Source of the DNA: Truepera sp. bin119
Lineage (GTDB): Bacteria > Deinococcota > Deinococci > Deinococcales > Trueperaceae
Reading direction: 5' to 3'
DNA: 64,000 nucleotides
Assembly: GCA_002239005.1 (NCBI GenBank)
Contig: MPNL01000001.1
Span: 1 to 64,000 of the forward strand
Each line of letters starts with the position of its first letter. Position 1 is the first letter of the stretch. This document shows, one piece after another, positions 8,636 to 18,667 of this stretch. The notes under the pieces were generated by a model. The model had not been told where the DNA came from. It did not search any database and saw only the letters and a program-made list of their open reading frames with translations. Made by a program: the position numbers and the translations under genes.

Positions 8636-8710
8636 TGGCTCGGCGGGCAGGATTCGAACCTGCGACCAATCGGTTAACAGCCGACCGCTCTACCACTGAG
8701 CTACCGCCGA
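8636..8710 (-). tRNA. tRNA-Asn (GTT)
   Basis: The minus strand folds as a tRNA. The acceptor stem TCGGCGG pairs with CCGCCGA, the D-arm is GCTCAGTGGTAGAGC, the anticodon GTT lies in the loop CTGTTAA, the T-loop is GGTTCGAATCC, the discriminator is G, and CCA is encoded (8636-8638). Confidence 0.96.
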
Positions 8711-8758
8711 TCGCTCACCTGCACCGAGTGAAGGGCTCCACTCGGGAAAGCAGAGAGC

Positions 8759-8788
8759 AGTGTATCAAAACCCCTCCCCGATAAGCAA
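8759..8788 (-). promoter_or_regulatory. putative tRNA-Asn promoter
   Basis: TTGCTT (8783-8788) and TACACT (8759-8764) are separated by 18 bases on the minus strand, about 50 bases before the tRNA 5' end. Confidence 0.45.
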
Positions 8789-9163
8789 GATTCGGTGGGG
8801 GATGAAACATATCACGCTGTCCCTGGAAGCTTCCTCTCCACCACACCCGCTAGCGACAGCTTCTCCAAGACGCAACTGACCGCAGACGGACCCACATCGG
8901 CAGTTCGGTCAAGTGGCTGCCCCCAGGCGCGCCACTTCGCCGAAGGATCAGCCCCTTACCGCCGGACTCGAGACCTCGACAACCCCACCACTCTCGTCTC
9001 CACAGAGAGTCGCACCAAGATCGCCGCCACCGCTACACTGACTCAGCAGCCCAGCCGGGAATCCGGCAAAGGCGGTCCGTAGCAATCGAACAGAGAGGGG
9101 ATCGCTCCAGGGTCCGGCTCTCTGGATCGGTTCTGACTTGCCCTCATTAAAGTGCGGGGCAGA
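8789..9163. other. no gene seen
   Basis: The gap lies between the tRNA-Asn promoter and the end of nrdJ. Open frames here lack ribosome sites and recognisable products. Confidence 0.4.
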
Positions 9164-11851
9164 TCAACCGCACTTGCTGTATCCGCAACTCCCGCACACC
9201 TGGCAGCCCTCCTCGAAGCGCAAGGGAGAGCCGCAGTCAGGGCAACCCACGCCCCGCCGAAGGGGATTCTCGACACCAGAGGTCTCGAGGGCAACGGCGA
9301 TCAAGTCGGCCTTCGAGGCCACCATCCGGCCCTGGTAGGTGCCGTACATACCGCCGTTGATGCCACGCAGGGTCTTGACCAGTGCCTCGGCAGGCACGCC
9401 GTACTGGAGGGCGATGGAAACCACACGTCCGAGCGCTTCACTGTCGGCGTTCGCCTCATCTCCGGCCTTGCCGCTGCTGATGAACACCTCTGTCGGGAGA
9501 TCATCCTGCTGGTTCACGGTTACGTAGAACCCTCGCTTCTGACCACGCAGGTCGGTGAGCTTCACCTGGTCGGTGAAGCCGGTAAGGCGACCCGGACGGT
9601 CGAACAGGGGCTCGCCGGGAAGGCGGAGTTCGGGATCTTCGGGTACAAGGAGGGAGACTTCGGCGGAGCCTAGCGACTCTCTATCCTCACTAGCAGGCAG
9701 GTCCAAGTGCCGATTCCCCAGGTCTGGATCTAGGTCCGCCTCGGCCTTGGTAGAGAGGACCTGGAACTGCCGGGACCCGTCGCGGTAGACGGTAATTCCC
9801 TTGCAGCCCACTTCAAAGGCAAGACCATAGGCTTTGAAAACATCCTCGACCGAGGTTCGATTGGGCATGTTGATGGTTTTGCTGATCGAGTTGGCCACCA
9901 TCTTGCCGTCGTCGAAGGTAGACTGCACCACACCCTGCATCAGCACGTGATCCTCAGGGCTGATGTCGTGGGCGCAGATCAGAACCGCCTTTACATCATC
10001 GGGAATGAAGTCTAAGCCCTGCACGCTGCCATGGTTCTCTTGAACGGCCTGCATCACCCTGTCCCAGTCCCACTCACCCTCTCCTCGAAGGTAGTCCCGG
10101 TGGGGTGGGTGCTCCTCGAGCAGCTGCCGGAACAGCGGATGGATGAGGGCACTGTAGCTATCGCCGATCTTGCGGTAGATGAACGGAGCGAACACCGGCT
10201 CGACACCGCTGGAGACCCCCATGAGCATACTGGTGGTGCCGGTCGGGGCGACGGTAAGGATGGCGATGTTCCGCCTCGGATCGCTTAAGGTACTATCTCC
10301 AGACCGAGGGAAAGTGCCACGCTCGGCGGCAAGCTCCTCGCTCGCCTCGGTGGCGGCGTCACGGAGCGCGCCGATCACCTCCTCGACCACTTCCCGGCCC
10401 GCTTCAGAGTTGTAAGCGTAGCCCATCTTGATGAGCGCATCGGCAAGTCCCATCACTCCGAGACCGAGCCGACGCAGGCTCATGCTCATCTCGCGGTTGT
10501 CCTCGAGGGCAAAGGCGTTCACGTCGAGGACGTTATCGAGGAAGCGGATGCACATGCGCACATCGCGACGGAAACTGTCGGAATCGAAGCCGTCCAAGCC
10601 CCGCCTGCGCTCGAGAACGTAGGCGGCCAAGTTCATGGCACCTAAGTCGCACGGCTCGCCAGGGTAGAGCGGAATCTCTCCGCAGGGGTTAGTGGAGCGG
10701 ATATCCCCCAAGACCCCCCGCATCGGGTTGTGGGCATTGATGCGGTCGATGAAGATGAGGCCCGGCTCTCCGGTCTGCCAAGCGTGGTCGGCTATGTCCC
10801 AGAGCACGCCCCGGTTACCTTCGGCGAGGCTTTCGTTCATGAACGCATCGCTCGCGAGAACGCTGATGTTGAAGGTGCTGATGTCACCCTCATCCTGCTC
10901 TCGGTCGAGATCCTTAGCGGTGATGAAATCGTGGACATCGGGGTGGGTGATGGAGATGGTAGCCATCCCCGCACCGCGGCGGGTCCCCCCCTGGCGGATC
11001 ACCCGCAGCGTCGGGGCGAAGATGTAACGCAGCGTGGCGACCGGACCGGCGTAGTCGGCACCACCCAAACTGGCCCAGAAGGAGAAGTTGTCGAACACCT
11101 CGACCGCAAAACTCGAGGGGCCACTCGATGTACCTCCCGACCCCTGTACGGGGGTCCCCTCGGCCCGGAGAGCGCTCACATCGAGCAGGATGTCCTCACC
11201 AGCCAGAATCGAATAGATGGCGTCGCCAGCACTCCTCCAGATCGCCTCCACCGAGTCGCCTACATCCACGGTCTTCAGTGTCCCGGGCACACTATCCTGC
11301 TCGATAAAAGAGAGGAAGCGGTAACCCCGGGTTACGTACTCGCCATGAACCAGATCGAGGTAGGTACCGTCCTTAACCTTCTGGTAATCAGGGTGGCTCG
11401 GGCTTACGGTCAGGAACAGCCTGCCAGCGGGACCCTGGTACTCCCGCTTAGGAGAGATGAAGTCGAGGCAGAGGCCGTTTCCACCACCGACCTTGGTCAC
11501 CAGGGCGAGCTTCGTAGCGAGATTCAAAACCCAGGCGTTGCCACCCTCAACCTCGGGTCCGCCATCCTGAACGAAGCAGTTGAGTACATTGCCATGGCTG
11601 GTAGCCGCCCCGGCGAGCACGCGCCCACCTGGGCAGAACCGCTTCGAGGCCATGAGTTCGAAGAAAGCTTTCGCGTAGTAGGCCTTGCCCTCACCCTGTT
11701 CAGGCCCTGCAACCCAAGTGGCAACCCGCCTGAACATGCCCGCCAAGTCCCGATCGGACGGTTGGAAATACTGGCGCCTGGCGATGTCGACAGCGTGCTC
11801 GTCGAAGTGATCTAGCGCCAGGGTCTCTGAGGACGGTACGGCCTTAGACAC
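9164..11851 (-). CDS. nrdJ: adenosylcobalamin-dependent ribonucleotide reductase (class II)
   Basis: An 895-residue protein that reduces ribonucleotides to deoxyribonucleotides using a B12-generated thiyl radical, without oxygen or a separate radical subunit. Visible marks are the phosphate-binding and active-site segment NPCGEIPLYPGEPCDLGAMN (Asn388-Pro-Cys390), VTKVGGGNGLCLDF near residue 120 with the partner Cys, and GGTRRGAGMATI. Near residue 600 is LTVAPTGTTSMLMGVSSG, typical of the B12-dependent form. The last 27 residues are a four-plus-cysteine zinc ribbon (CPDCGS, CQVCGSCGYSKCG) typical of class II enzymes and used for re-reduction of the active site. It starts with GTG and stands alone. 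The long upstream region contains palindromes (11903-12130) that are probably its control sites. Confidence 0.95.
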   Translation of the reverse strand: MSKAVPSSETLALDHFDEHAVDIARRQYFQPSDRDLAGMFRRVATWVAGPEQGEGKAYYAKAFFELMASKRFCPGGRVLAGAATSHGNVLNCFVQDGGPEVEGGNAWVLNLATKLALVTKVGGGNGLCLDFISPKREYQGPAGRLFLTVSPSHPDYQKVKDGTYLDLVHGEYVTRGYRFLSFIEQDSVPGTLKTVDVGDSVEAIWRSAGDAIYSILAGEDILLDVSALRAEGTPVQGSGGTSSGPSSFAVEVFDNFSFWASLGGADYAGPVATLRYIFAPTLRVIRQGGTRRGAGMATISITHPDVHDFITAKDLDREQDEGDISTFNISVLASDAFMNESLAEGNRGVLWDIADHAWQTGEPGLIFIDRINAHNPMRGVLGDIRSTNPCGEIPLYPGEPCDLGAMNLAAYVLERRRGLDGFDSDSFRRDVRMCIRFLDNVLDVNAFALEDNREMSMSLRRLGLGVMGLADALIKMGYAYNSEAGREVVEEVIGALRDAATEASEELAAERGTFPRSGDSTLSDPRRNIAILTVAPTGTTSMLMGVSSGVEPVFAPFIYRKIGDSYSALIHPLFRQLLEEHPPHRDYLRGEGEWDWDRVMQAVQENHGSVQGLDFIPDDVKAVLICAHDISPEDHVLMQGVVQSTFDDGKMVANSISKTINMPNRTSVEDVFKAYGLAFEVGCKGITVYRDGSRQFQVLSTKAEADLDPDLGNRHLDLPASEDRESLGSAEVSLLVPEDPELRLPGEPLFDRPGRLTGFTDQVKLTDLRGQKRGFYVTVNQQDDLPTEVFISSGKAGDEANADSEALGRVVSIALQYGVPAEALVKTLRGINGGMYGTYQGRMVASKADLIAVALETSGVENPLRRGVGCPDCGSPLRFEEGCQVCGSCGYSKCG

Positions 11852-11902
11852 GATCTCTTCCCCTCTAAATTATCTCTTCTTCACCTAAAAGTTTCGGTCG
11901 TA

Positions 11903-11921
11903 GGGTGAGATTATCTCACCC
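11903..11921. promoter_or_regulatory. nrdJ upstream palindrome 1
   Basis: GGGTGAGATTATCTCACCC is a perfect 9-bp inverted repeat around one central base, 52 bases before the nrdJ start. A half-site (ATTATCTC) lies closer still, at 11869-11876. It could be an operator for a dimeric repressor such as NrdR, although it does not match the NrdR consensus I know. Confidence 0.6.
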
Positions 11922-12040
11922 CCCCTTCAAGCCATCCTCCAAAATGAAGCTATCCCCGTCTGGAAGGTGATTTCTCGATCCCCTGATATGGGTGCAACTC
12001 GGTGAAATCTGTTCGAGAACCGCCCCTTCACTCCTCATTA

Positions 12041-12119
12041 TCACCCCCCTACCGGCACCAATTCCAATACCATGGGCTTTGCTAATGTCTGGTACGCATC
12101 TCCTCTGGTAGGGGGGTGA
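12041..12119. repeat. 13-bp inverted repeat upstream of nrdJ
   Basis: TCACCCCCCTACC (12041-12053) and GGTAGGGGGGTGA (12107-12119) are exact reverse complements separated by 53 bases. They would form a very stable stem in DNA or in a leader RNA reading toward nrdJ. Their ends overlap the same TATCTCACCCC motif found in the palindromes. Confidence 0.6.
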
Positions 12120-12130
12120 GATAATCTCAC
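12116..12130. promoter_or_regulatory. nrdJ upstream palindrome 2
   Basis: GTGAGATAATCTCAC is a second copy of the palindrome at 11903-11921, 195 bases away. Paired, spaced operators suggest looping or cooperative binding. Confidence 0.55.
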
Positions 12131-12180
12131 ATCACTACCAAAGTTTCTGGGGCTTCCGCTAAGCCTGAGGCTACCACTCC

Positions 12181-12217
12181 CTCCTGCTCAAAATCAATTC
12201 CTCCTGCTCAAAATCAA
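12181..12217. repeat. 20-bp tandem repeat
   Basis: CTCCTGCTCAAAATCAA occurs at 12181-12197 and again at 12201-12217. It falls in a possible 89-codon minus-strand frame (12171-12440) that has no ribosome site or recognisable product. Confidence 0.7.
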
Positions 12218-12674
12218 GCCTAGTGACATGACCTATCGCAAGCAGTGAAATTTCATAATACCAGGACCAGCACCAGACTCCCGCGGGGCCTGATGCCGTC
12301 TCGATGATCAGGGTCCCAAGCAGGAATGGAGAAGCGCAAAACCCCTCTGGCAGCAGAGTCTCGCCTACCCCTGGTGACCGCCTTGCGGACCTCTCAGGAA
12401 TTGTTAATGTGAAAATTCCGGCACTTCGGGTCGCTCCCAACCCCGGCTCCTAGAGAGCCATGTCGTCCGTGGGGCGGAGGTGATGCGGCAAGGCAGCGAG
12501 AAACCTTCGGATCGGGGCAGACGGAAGAGAGGAGTGCCGATTGGCCACCGGTTCAGCACCGTCCGCGGGGTCGACACGACCATCATCTCTCAGGGGAGCA
12601 GGATCCCCGGGGCCAGCAGCCACGAAAGCCACCTCCCCTCGAGGCGGAACCTACGCGCAGGTGCTCGGCACCGG
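12218..12674. other. no gene seen
   Basis: The gap between the nrdJ control region and the purH stop codon. No promoter, terminator or coding frame can be supported. Confidence 0.4.
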
Positions 12675-14186
12675 TTAGTGCCGAAAGTGCCGCCGACCGG
12701 TGAAGACCATCGCAATGCCGTACTCATCCGCCGCCGCGATCACCTCGTCATCGCGCACCGAACCCCCAGGCTGGATTACGGCGGCCACGCCGGCGGCGGC
12801 GGCGGCGTCGAGCCCATCGCGGAACGGGTAGAAGGCGTCGCTGGCGCAGGCACCGCCCCGGGCCCGACCCTCCGCCTTCCGCGCAGCGAGCTCACCCGCA
12901 TCTACTCGACTCTGCTGACCCGCCCCGACCCCGACCGCCTGCCCGTCGGCCACCAGAACGACCGCGTTCGACGAGGTATAAGCGCAGATCAGATTCGCCA
13001 TCTCCAGGTCGCGCCACTCCGACTCGGTGGGCTCCTCTCGGGTCACCACCCGCCAGCCGAGCCGGCCCCGAGGCACGTGGTCCGCTTCCTGGACCAGGAA
13101 GCCCCCGTCGATCCGGCGCAGCGACGGTCCCGGTGGCCCAGGGGCCGGTGCCTCGAGGACCCGGAACTCCTTCCGCCTCCGGGCCAGGGCCCGGAGGGCG
13201 CCGTCCGCATAGCCTGGAGAGATCAGCACGTCGGCCTTCGGGTTAGCCATAATCGCCTCTGAGACCACCTCATCCACCGGACGGTTCAGCGCCACCACGC
13301 CGCCGAAAGCCGACTTCGGGTCACAGGCGAAAGCGTGGCGGTAGGCCTCAAGGGCCCCCTCCCCTACTGCAACCCCACACGGGTTGGCGTGCTTAACGAT
13401 GGCGCAGGCGGGCTCCTCGAACTCACACGCGAGCCGGTAGGCCGTATCGGCATCGAACAGGTTCAGGTAGGAGAGTGCCTTCCCCTTATGCTGGGTTACG
13501 GCATCCCAGAATCCCACGCGCCCCTCTTCTCGGTAGCGGGCCCCCGCCTGATGCGGATTCTCTCCGTAGCGGAGGTCCGCAGCACGCTCGAGGGTAAGGT
13601 GGATCGTCTCGGGCTGATCGGTCCCCAGGTCCAGGTAGCGGACGACCGCCGCGTCGTAGGCTGCCGTGTGGGCGAAGGCCTTTCGGGCGAGGGCCCTCCG
13701 GTCGGGATCCCTACCCTGGCGAAGGGCGGCCAGCACGGCAGGATAGTCGCCCGGGTCGACGACAACCGTCACCGAGGGGTGGTTCTTGGCCGCCGCCCGG
13801 AGCAGGGTGGAGCCCCCGATATCGATCTGCTCCAAGGCTTCGTCGAGCGTCACGCCAGAGCGGGACACCGTCTGACGAAAGGGGTAGAGGTTCACAGCGA
13901 CCAGACCGATCCTGTGGATACCTAGCTCCTGAAGCTGCGCCCGATGCTCGGGGGTTCTGCGGGCCAGGATCCCACCATGAACCGCAGGGTGCAGGGTCTT
14001 GACCCGTCCACCCAGGATCTCCGGGTACCCCGTCGCATCCGAGATCGCCCTCGCCGGGAGCCCGGCCTCGTGGAGGGCTCGCAGGGTCCCTCCGGTGGAG
14101 ACGATCTCGAAGTCGAGCTCGACCAGCCCCGTCACGAACGAGACCAATCCCTGTTTGTCGCTGACGCTGACGAGGGCTCTAGGCAT
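12675..14186 (-). CDS. purH: bifunctional AICAR formyltransferase / IMP cyclohydrolase
   Basis: A 503-residue enzyme catalysing the last two steps of IMP synthesis. The N-terminal cyclohydrolase domain (about 1-195) shows [17 protein letters not shown] and [16 protein letters not shown]. The C-terminal formyltransferase domain has [10 protein letters not shown], the catalytic [11 protein letters not shown] and [19 protein letters not shown], ending FTGRRHFRH. Length matches the family. It starts with ATG at 14186, 51 bases after the stop of the PpiC-LysM gene, and is probably co-transcribed with it. Confidence 0.96.
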   Translation of the reverse strand: MPRALVSVSDKQGLVSFVTGLVELDFEIVSTGGTLRALHEAGLPARAISDATGYPEILGGRVKTLHPAVHGGILARRTPEHRAQLQELGIHRIGLVAVNLYPFRQTVSRSGVTLDEALEQIDIGGSTLLRAAAKNHPSVTVVVDPGDYPAVLAALRQGRDPDRRALARKAFAHTAAYDAAVVRYLDLGTDQPETIHLTLERAADLRYGENPHQAGARYREEGRVGFWDAVTQHKGKALSYLNLFDADTAYRLACEFEEPACAIVKHANPCGVAVGEGALEAYRHAFACDPKSAFGGVVALNRPVDEVVSEAIMANPKADVLISPGYADGALRALARRRKEFRVLEAPAPGPPGPSLRRIDGGFLVQEADHVPRGRLGWRVVTREEPTESEWRDLEMANLICAYTSSNAVVLVADGQAVGVGAGQQSRVDAGELAARKAEGRARGGACASDAFYPFRDGLDAAAAAGVAAVIQPGGSVRDDEVIAAADEYGIAMVFTGRRHFRH

Positions 14187-14237
14187 ACTAGTCCAAATCT
14201 AGCCTACCGCCAAGACCTCGGTCTTCGACCCCCCATC

Positions 14238-16493
14238 TCAGAGCTCGGGAATAAGCAGGATGAAGCCCGGGAAGAGGAGATCCCCTTCGTCGATGAGGTA
14301 GTCGTTGGCAGCAAGGATCTCCTCCCAGAGGCTGCTGTCACCGTAGAAATCCCTGGCGATGCTGGAGAGGGTGTCGCCTTCCCGGACCGCATACGCGGAC
14401 CGGGCACCGGTGAGCCGGACGATCTCACCCTGAACCTCAGCGAGATCCGCCCTCACCTGGTCGAGGCGAGCCCCCTCCTCCGTACTCAGGTCGTCCCGGA
14501 TCGATAGCGCTCTCAGCTCCTCGGTCAACTCGGCAGCAAGGGTCCGGGACTCCTCGAGGGTAGCTCTCTCTCCGGGACTCAGTTCGACGCCCTCGACATC
14601 GCTGGGGGCGGGGGTGGTCACGGCCGAGGCCCTAACCTCGGCTAGCAGATTCTCGACTTCGAATCGCTCTCGGAGCCCATCCAACCAGCTGCTCCGCAAC
14701 TCCCCTGACTCCCTGGTGAGAACAGCGTCCTCGACCTGCCGGCGTACATCGCTGAGCGGCGGCAACGTCTCCGGGGTCCGCACGGCTACAAGAACCGCGA
14801 GGCCGGTAGACTCCAGATCCTCGGCGGCCTCGGCAGGTTCCGTGGAGGGATCGGCCCCCACCTCGACGTCGAGCCCTCCCCCCAACAGTGCTTCCAGGTC
14901 TGGCGACCCGAGAACCAGGATGTCGGAGAGCACCTGCTCCCCATCGGGGAGAGCCTCAAACGCATCTGTAGAGAATAGAGCGTCGTCCAACTCGGGCCGG
15001 AGGTCACCCTCACGGACGACACCTAACACCTCGACCTCACCGCCTGACTCCTCGGCGGCCGCCTCAAGCTCGCCCCCCTCCAAGAGGGCAAGACGGAAGG
15101 CCTGAGCAGACCCGGGACTGACGAAGGTCACCTGGATCACATCCGCACTAGCCGGGATCGCGAAGCGGTCCCGGTTCCCTTCATAGTAGAGTTCGATATC
15201 TTCCTCAGTCGCTACGGCGTCGCGGCTCACATAGTTAAGGATGCTCTGCGCAACCAGGGCGCGCGGGCCGATAAAGGTGGGCTCAAGAAGATCCGCCCCC
15301 TGTATGGCGAGCTCCTGCTCAATAAGCAGTTCGAGGACGTTCGGCTTGAAGAGCTGGACGATCAGCGGGGCGAGGTCGGGGCTGAGGGCCCGCTGGATCT
15401 GCTGATTGTCATAGGTCGCATACACGAGCTCGGCCTCGCGAATCTCGGCAGCGCCGACGCGCGCTACAACGGGGTTATCAAAGCTGTAGAAGCTGTTCTC
15501 GGGGATCGTGATCTCAGCATCGAGCCGGAGCTGGCGCAGGCCATCCTCAAGGACCTCTGCGCGCTTAAGTTCGAGGGCATCTTCGCGAACCTCCTCGCGA
15601 ATCTCCTCGAACGGCCTCTGCTCGGAGGGGATAAACTCCTCCACTGCGATGAGGTAGTAGCGTTCGGTACTCTCGACAACCCCTGTGATCCCGGCGCCCT
15701 CGAGGGCGAAAGCCGCGTTGGCCACAGCAACGGGCAGCGCGGCGCGGCCGACGGGCAGCGGATCCGTCGACCCCTGGGGCGCCCCCAGAGCACCGCCACG
15801 GTCGGCGCGCTCGAGAGAGTACTCGGACGCCAGATCCTGGAAGCCCTCGCCGGCGCTGGCGCGCTCCCTTAACTCCTGGGCTAGTTCGGGGCTGCCGACC
15901 ACGATCATGCGGGCCCGGATCTGTGCTTCGATCCGATAGGAGTCACTGTTGACTTCGTAGTAGGAGGCGATCTCCTCCTCGGTAACATCGACATCCTCGG
16001 TGAGGCTATCCTGATAGCTCTGCCTCCGGATCTGCTCGCGCATATAAGCCCTGAAGGTCTGATCGGTGAAGCCCAAACTGTTAATGATTTGGAGGTAGGC
16101 CTGATCGTTCTGGCGCCCAGAGACACCCCGGGCTTCGCGGAACCGGTTAACCTCCTGACGGACCCTACCCGAACCGACCCGCACCCGGGCGGCGGCCTGG
16201 TCGAGGACCTCCTGCTGAATAAGGCTCTCCAGGACAAACAGCTCCAGGTCCCGGGCCACCTCCCCCTCGGTGACCATATTGAACGGGGGCCTAGACTGTG
16301 CCCGCGCCACTTCGAGCTCGCTGATCGGGTTACCGTTGATGAGGAGCGCCGCGTTGCCGGTCTCCCCTCTTCTTCCTGTGAGAATACCGGCCAAGTTTCC
16401 CAGCGCCGGGGTGAAGGTGATGATCATCCCCAAAAGCAGCCCTACAGCGATGAGCCACATGATGATCGAGTTGGTGCGTCGCGTAAATCTCAT
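14238..16493 (-). CDS. PpiC/SurA-type peptidyl-prolyl isomerase with LysM tail
   Basis: A 751-residue envelope protein. It has a basic start, one membrane anchor (residues about 8-30), then a SurA_N-like segment ([16 protein letters not shown], long helices) and a parvulin/PpiC region near residues 190-300 ([30 protein letters not shown]). A second, more diverged SurA-like half follows. The last 50 residues form a LysM domain ([18 protein letters not shown]), which binds peptidoglycan. It would assist folding of exported or outer-membrane proteins while anchored at membrane and cell wall. The LysM addition to a PpiD-like protein is unusual. An AGGAGGA ribosome site precedes the ATG. It is divergent from tRNA-Arg. 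Confidence 0.85.
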   Translation of the reverse strand: MRFTRRTNSIIMWLIAVGLLLGMIITFTPALGNLAGILTGRRGETGNAALLINGNPISELEVARAQSRPPFNMVTEGEVARDLELFVLESLIQQEVLDQAAARVRVGSGRVRQEVNRFREARGVSGRQNDQAYLQIINSLGFTDQTFRAYMREQIRRQSYQDSLTEDVDVTEEEIASYYEVNSDSYRIEAQIRARMIVVGSPELAQELRERASAGEGFQDLASEYSLERADRGGALGAPQGSTDPLPVGRAALPVAVANAAFALEGAGITGVVESTERYYLIAVEEFIPSEQRPFEEIREEVREDALELKRAEVLEDGLRQLRLDAEITIPENSFYSFDNPVVARVGAAEIREAELVYATYDNQQIQRALSPDLAPLIVQLFKPNVLELLIEQELAIQGADLLEPTFIGPRALVAQSILNYVSRDAVATEEDIELYYEGNRDRFAIPASADVIQVTFVSPGSAQAFRLALLEGGELEAAAEESGGEVEVLGVVREGDLRPELDDALFSTDAFEALPDGEQVLSDILVLGSPDLEALLGGGLDVEVGADPSTEPAEAAEDLESTGLAVLVAVRTPETLPPLSDVRRQVEDAVLTRESGELRSSWLDGLRERFEVENLLAEVRASAVTTPAPSDVEGVELSPGERATLEESRTLAAELTEELRALSIRDDLSTEEGARLDQVRADLAEVQGEIVRLTGARSAYAVREGDTLSSIARDFYGDSSLWEEILAANDYLIDEGDLLFPGFILLIPEL

Positions 16494-16497
16494 GAGC

Positions 16498-16527
16498 TTG
16501 ACTTCCTCCTGAAAGTGATGCTACCTT
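16498..16527 (+). promoter_or_regulatory. tRNA-Arg promoter
   Basis: TTGACT (16498-16503), an 18-base spacer and TACCTT (16522-16527) end 16 bases before the tRNA. Confidence 0.6.
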
Positions 16528-16543
16528 CCGTATCTAATCTCAA

Positions 16544-16620
16544 GCGCCCGTAGCTCAGCTGGATAGAGCGTTCGCCTCCGGAGCGAGAGGTCACAGGTTC
16601 GAATCCTGTCGGGCGCACCA
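16544..16620 (+). tRNA. tRNA-Arg (CCG)
   Basis: Full cloverleaf. The acceptor GCGCCCG pairs with CGGGCGC, the D-arm starts GCTCAGCTGGA, the anticodon loop CTCCGGA gives anticodon CCG, the T-loop is GGTTCGAATCC, and the encoded end is ACCA (CCA at 16618-16620). Confidence 0.96.
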
Positions 16621-16887
16621 TCTTCCGCTCCCAGCCTGCAACCTGACTCCCGTCCCCACCCATGGCAGGCAGCGAGGTGGGCTTCGACCCAGCGACCGGG
16701 CTAGACAATACCTTAGCAATGTACCGTACCGGACTGGGGCAGCACTAGACTTGGCGTACACATGGGGGAGAACCGCTCCCCCCGTCTCAAGAAGAGGGCT
16801 GAGCGGGAGCCCGCCCAGCGAGCACAGCGCCTCCGAGGCCGGGGGGTCGAAACCCCAGCCGGACTCACCAGAGATCCTCACAGGCGA

Positions 16888-17215
16888 TTAGGCTTGAGGA
16901 CGATTCCAACCGAGGTTCTTGAGATCGGCCACGAACACCTGGGCTGCCGGGCAGGTTGAGGTCCGGCAACACCACTTCGTTGGTGTCGCTATTGCGAACC
17001 GCCACCAGGACTTCGAGCGATCGAGGCGGGCCACCACGGACCACTGCCCCGCCGGGCTCCTCAAGCAGACTCTGACCGAGTTATCGCCACCTCAGCTCGG
17101 TAGCGACTCGGGCTGAACCCCCGTGCTGATCGGCCGGTTCCGATACGGCGCCTCGAGAAGGGGGCGGCGAGCAGGGGTGGGTGTGCCAGGAGGAGGCTGG
17201 AGCGGCCTGTCTCAG
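16888..17215 (-). pseudogene. decayed small secreted-protein gene
   Basis: Downstream of the TPR gene, on the same strand, one frame reads SSLLLAHPPLLAAPSRGAV (signal-peptide-like), ARVATELRWR, an in-frame TAA, then GGAVVRGGPPRSLEVLVAV and VVLPDLNLP. A final frameshift leads to QVFVADLKNLGWNRPQA and TAA at 16888-16890. The composition is coding-like throughout but there is at least one stop and one shift. I do not recognise the family. Confidence 0.42.
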
Positions 17216-17275
17216 GAACCTCTCCCTACCAGCCTTCCGCCCAAAACGGGTCAAACGCCCTCTCTGCCCGACCCG

Positions 17276-18667
17276 TCACGGAATGGTCAGCCGGAGAGAT
17301 TCCTCCATGAAGTAGCGGTAGTCGTTGTTTTCCGGCTCCAACGCCAGAGCCAACTCGTAGTACCTGGCCGCCTCGAGGTAGTTGGCCTGGGCGAAATACA
17401 GGCGGCCCAGCCAGCCGTACGCCTCGGCGAACTCGGTGTTGTGCTCGACCGCCTCCTGGAAGTAGGCCTCAGCGGTCTCGAAATCTGCAGCCCGGAAGGC
17501 GGCCACGGCCTCGACGAAGGCTCGAGCCGCCTCCACCCCATAGATTAACTGCTGCTCCGCCAAGCCCAGGAAATAGCCAGCCCGTCGGTCCCCGGGGTCG
17601 CGGCGCAAGACGCCCTGCCAGTAGTAGATCGCCTCCGCAAACCTCTCGGTCTCCTGGTTGCTCCTCGCAGCCCACACCCAGGCGTCGAGGTAGTCGGGAT
17701 TGCTACGGGTCGCGGCGACAAAGCTTTCGGCAGCCGCTTCGAGATCTCCCTGCTCGTAGAGCATCTGCCCGAGATAGTAGGCCTCTGCGGCCTCGACACC
17801 CCAGGCGACCTGGGCTTCGGCCACCTCCAGGAAGTAGGCTGCCCCCTCATCGCCTGGGTCGAGGGCCAGCGCCCGGCTCCAGTGGCGACGTGCCTGCTCG
17901 GGCTGGCCCAACTCGAGACTAGTCCTGCCGGCCCACACGGAAGCGTCCGCAAACCCATCGTTGGCAGCTAGGGCCGCCTCGAACCGGCCCAAGGCCTCGA
18001 CCAACTGACCCGCCTCGTAAGCCTGGAGGCCGGCCTGGAAGGCGTCGCTCGCCTCCAACCCGAAGGCGATCCTCTCCCGGGTCCGGTCCAGATAGTAGCG
18101 GACGCCCGGATCGTCTGGGTCGAGCGCGAAGAGGCGCTCCCAGTAGGGCAATCCCTCGGCGGAACGGGCCTGCTCGAAGAGGATGCGTGCGGTCCAGGCC
18201 AGCGCCTCGCGGTGCGCTGGAAACCACTCTAAGACCCCGAGGTAGAAGAGGAGAGCCTCCTCCTTCAATCCCGCTTCGTATCGGGCGAATCCCAGCTCTG
18301 TGGCGGCCTCGGTGAACAGCTCGCCAGAGGGGACCTCAGGCGGCACGAGGTCGACCGGGTCCTCGAGAGTGCCACCCGCCTCGAAGTAGGCGACCCAGAA
18401 CTCCCAAGCCCGTATATGCCAGTGAACGTAGCTGTGGATGCGCGCCATGAACCGCAGCACGGAGAGATCCTCGGGGGCCTGGGCGTAGGCCTCGCGCCCC
18501 AGAGCGATGGCGTCGCGCCACAGGTTCTGATCGGGTGAGGCGACGAGTTCGGTCTCCAGGGCCTCAACCGCGATGGTCCGGGCCCGGTCAAGCAGGTCTT
18601 CAACCTGAGCCGAGGCCGCCCCCAGACAGACCAGGATACAGAGGACCAGGGTGAGCAGGCGTCTCAT
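17276..18667 (-). CDS. exported TPR-repeat protein
   Basis: From the ATG at 18667 this is a 463-residue protein with a signal peptide (MRRLLTLVLCILVCLGAASA-Q) and at least six tetratricopeptide-like units of the form WAGRTSLELGQPEQARRHW, ALDPGDEGAAYFLEVAEAQ. Each is preceded by GVEAAEAYYLGQ-type linkers. TPR solenoids act as scaffolds; the export signal puts this one in the periplasm. The frame is open to 18925. A further ATG at 18712 would add a second hydrophobic stretch, but no start has a strong ribosome site, and 18667 gives the cleanest signal peptide. Confidence 0.8.
   Translation of the reverse strand: MRRLLTLVLCILVCLGAASAQVEDLLDRARTIAVEALETELVASPDQNLWRDAIALGREAYAQAPEDLSVLRFMARIHSYVHWHIRAWEFWVAYFEAGGTLEDPVDLVPPEVPSGELFTEAATELGFARYEAGLKEEALLFYLGVLEWFPAHREALAWTARILFEQARSAEGLPYWERLFALDPDDPGVRYYLDRTRERIAFGLEASDAFQAGLQAYEAGQLVEALGRFEAALAANDGFADASVWAGRTSLELGQPEQARRHWSRALALDPGDEGAAYFLEVAEAQVAWGVEAAEAYYLGQMLYEQGDLEAAAESFVAATRSNPDYLDAWVWAARSNQETERFAEAIYYWQGVLRRDPGDRRAGYFLGLAEQQLIYGVEAARAFVEAVAAFRAADFETAEAYFQEAVEHNTEFAEAYGWLGRLYFAQANYLEAARYYELALALEPENNDYRYFMEESLRLTIP

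Noticed and set aside
11922-12110. Cobalamin riboswitch upstream of nrdJ
   Set aside because: I looked for the B12 box and the conserved core on both strands and did not find them; the symmetric DNA motifs are better described as operators or an unknown leader.
12171-12440. 89-codon minus-strand frame between nrdJ and purH
   Set aside because: No ribosome site, contains a 20-bp tandem repeat, and no recognisable protein.
16490-16881. Minus-strand frames across tRNA-Arg with [13 protein letters not shown] and WCARQDSNL peptides
   Set aside because: These peptides are the well-known antisense translation of tRNA genes and appear widely as spurious proteins; there is no coding evidence outside the tRNA.
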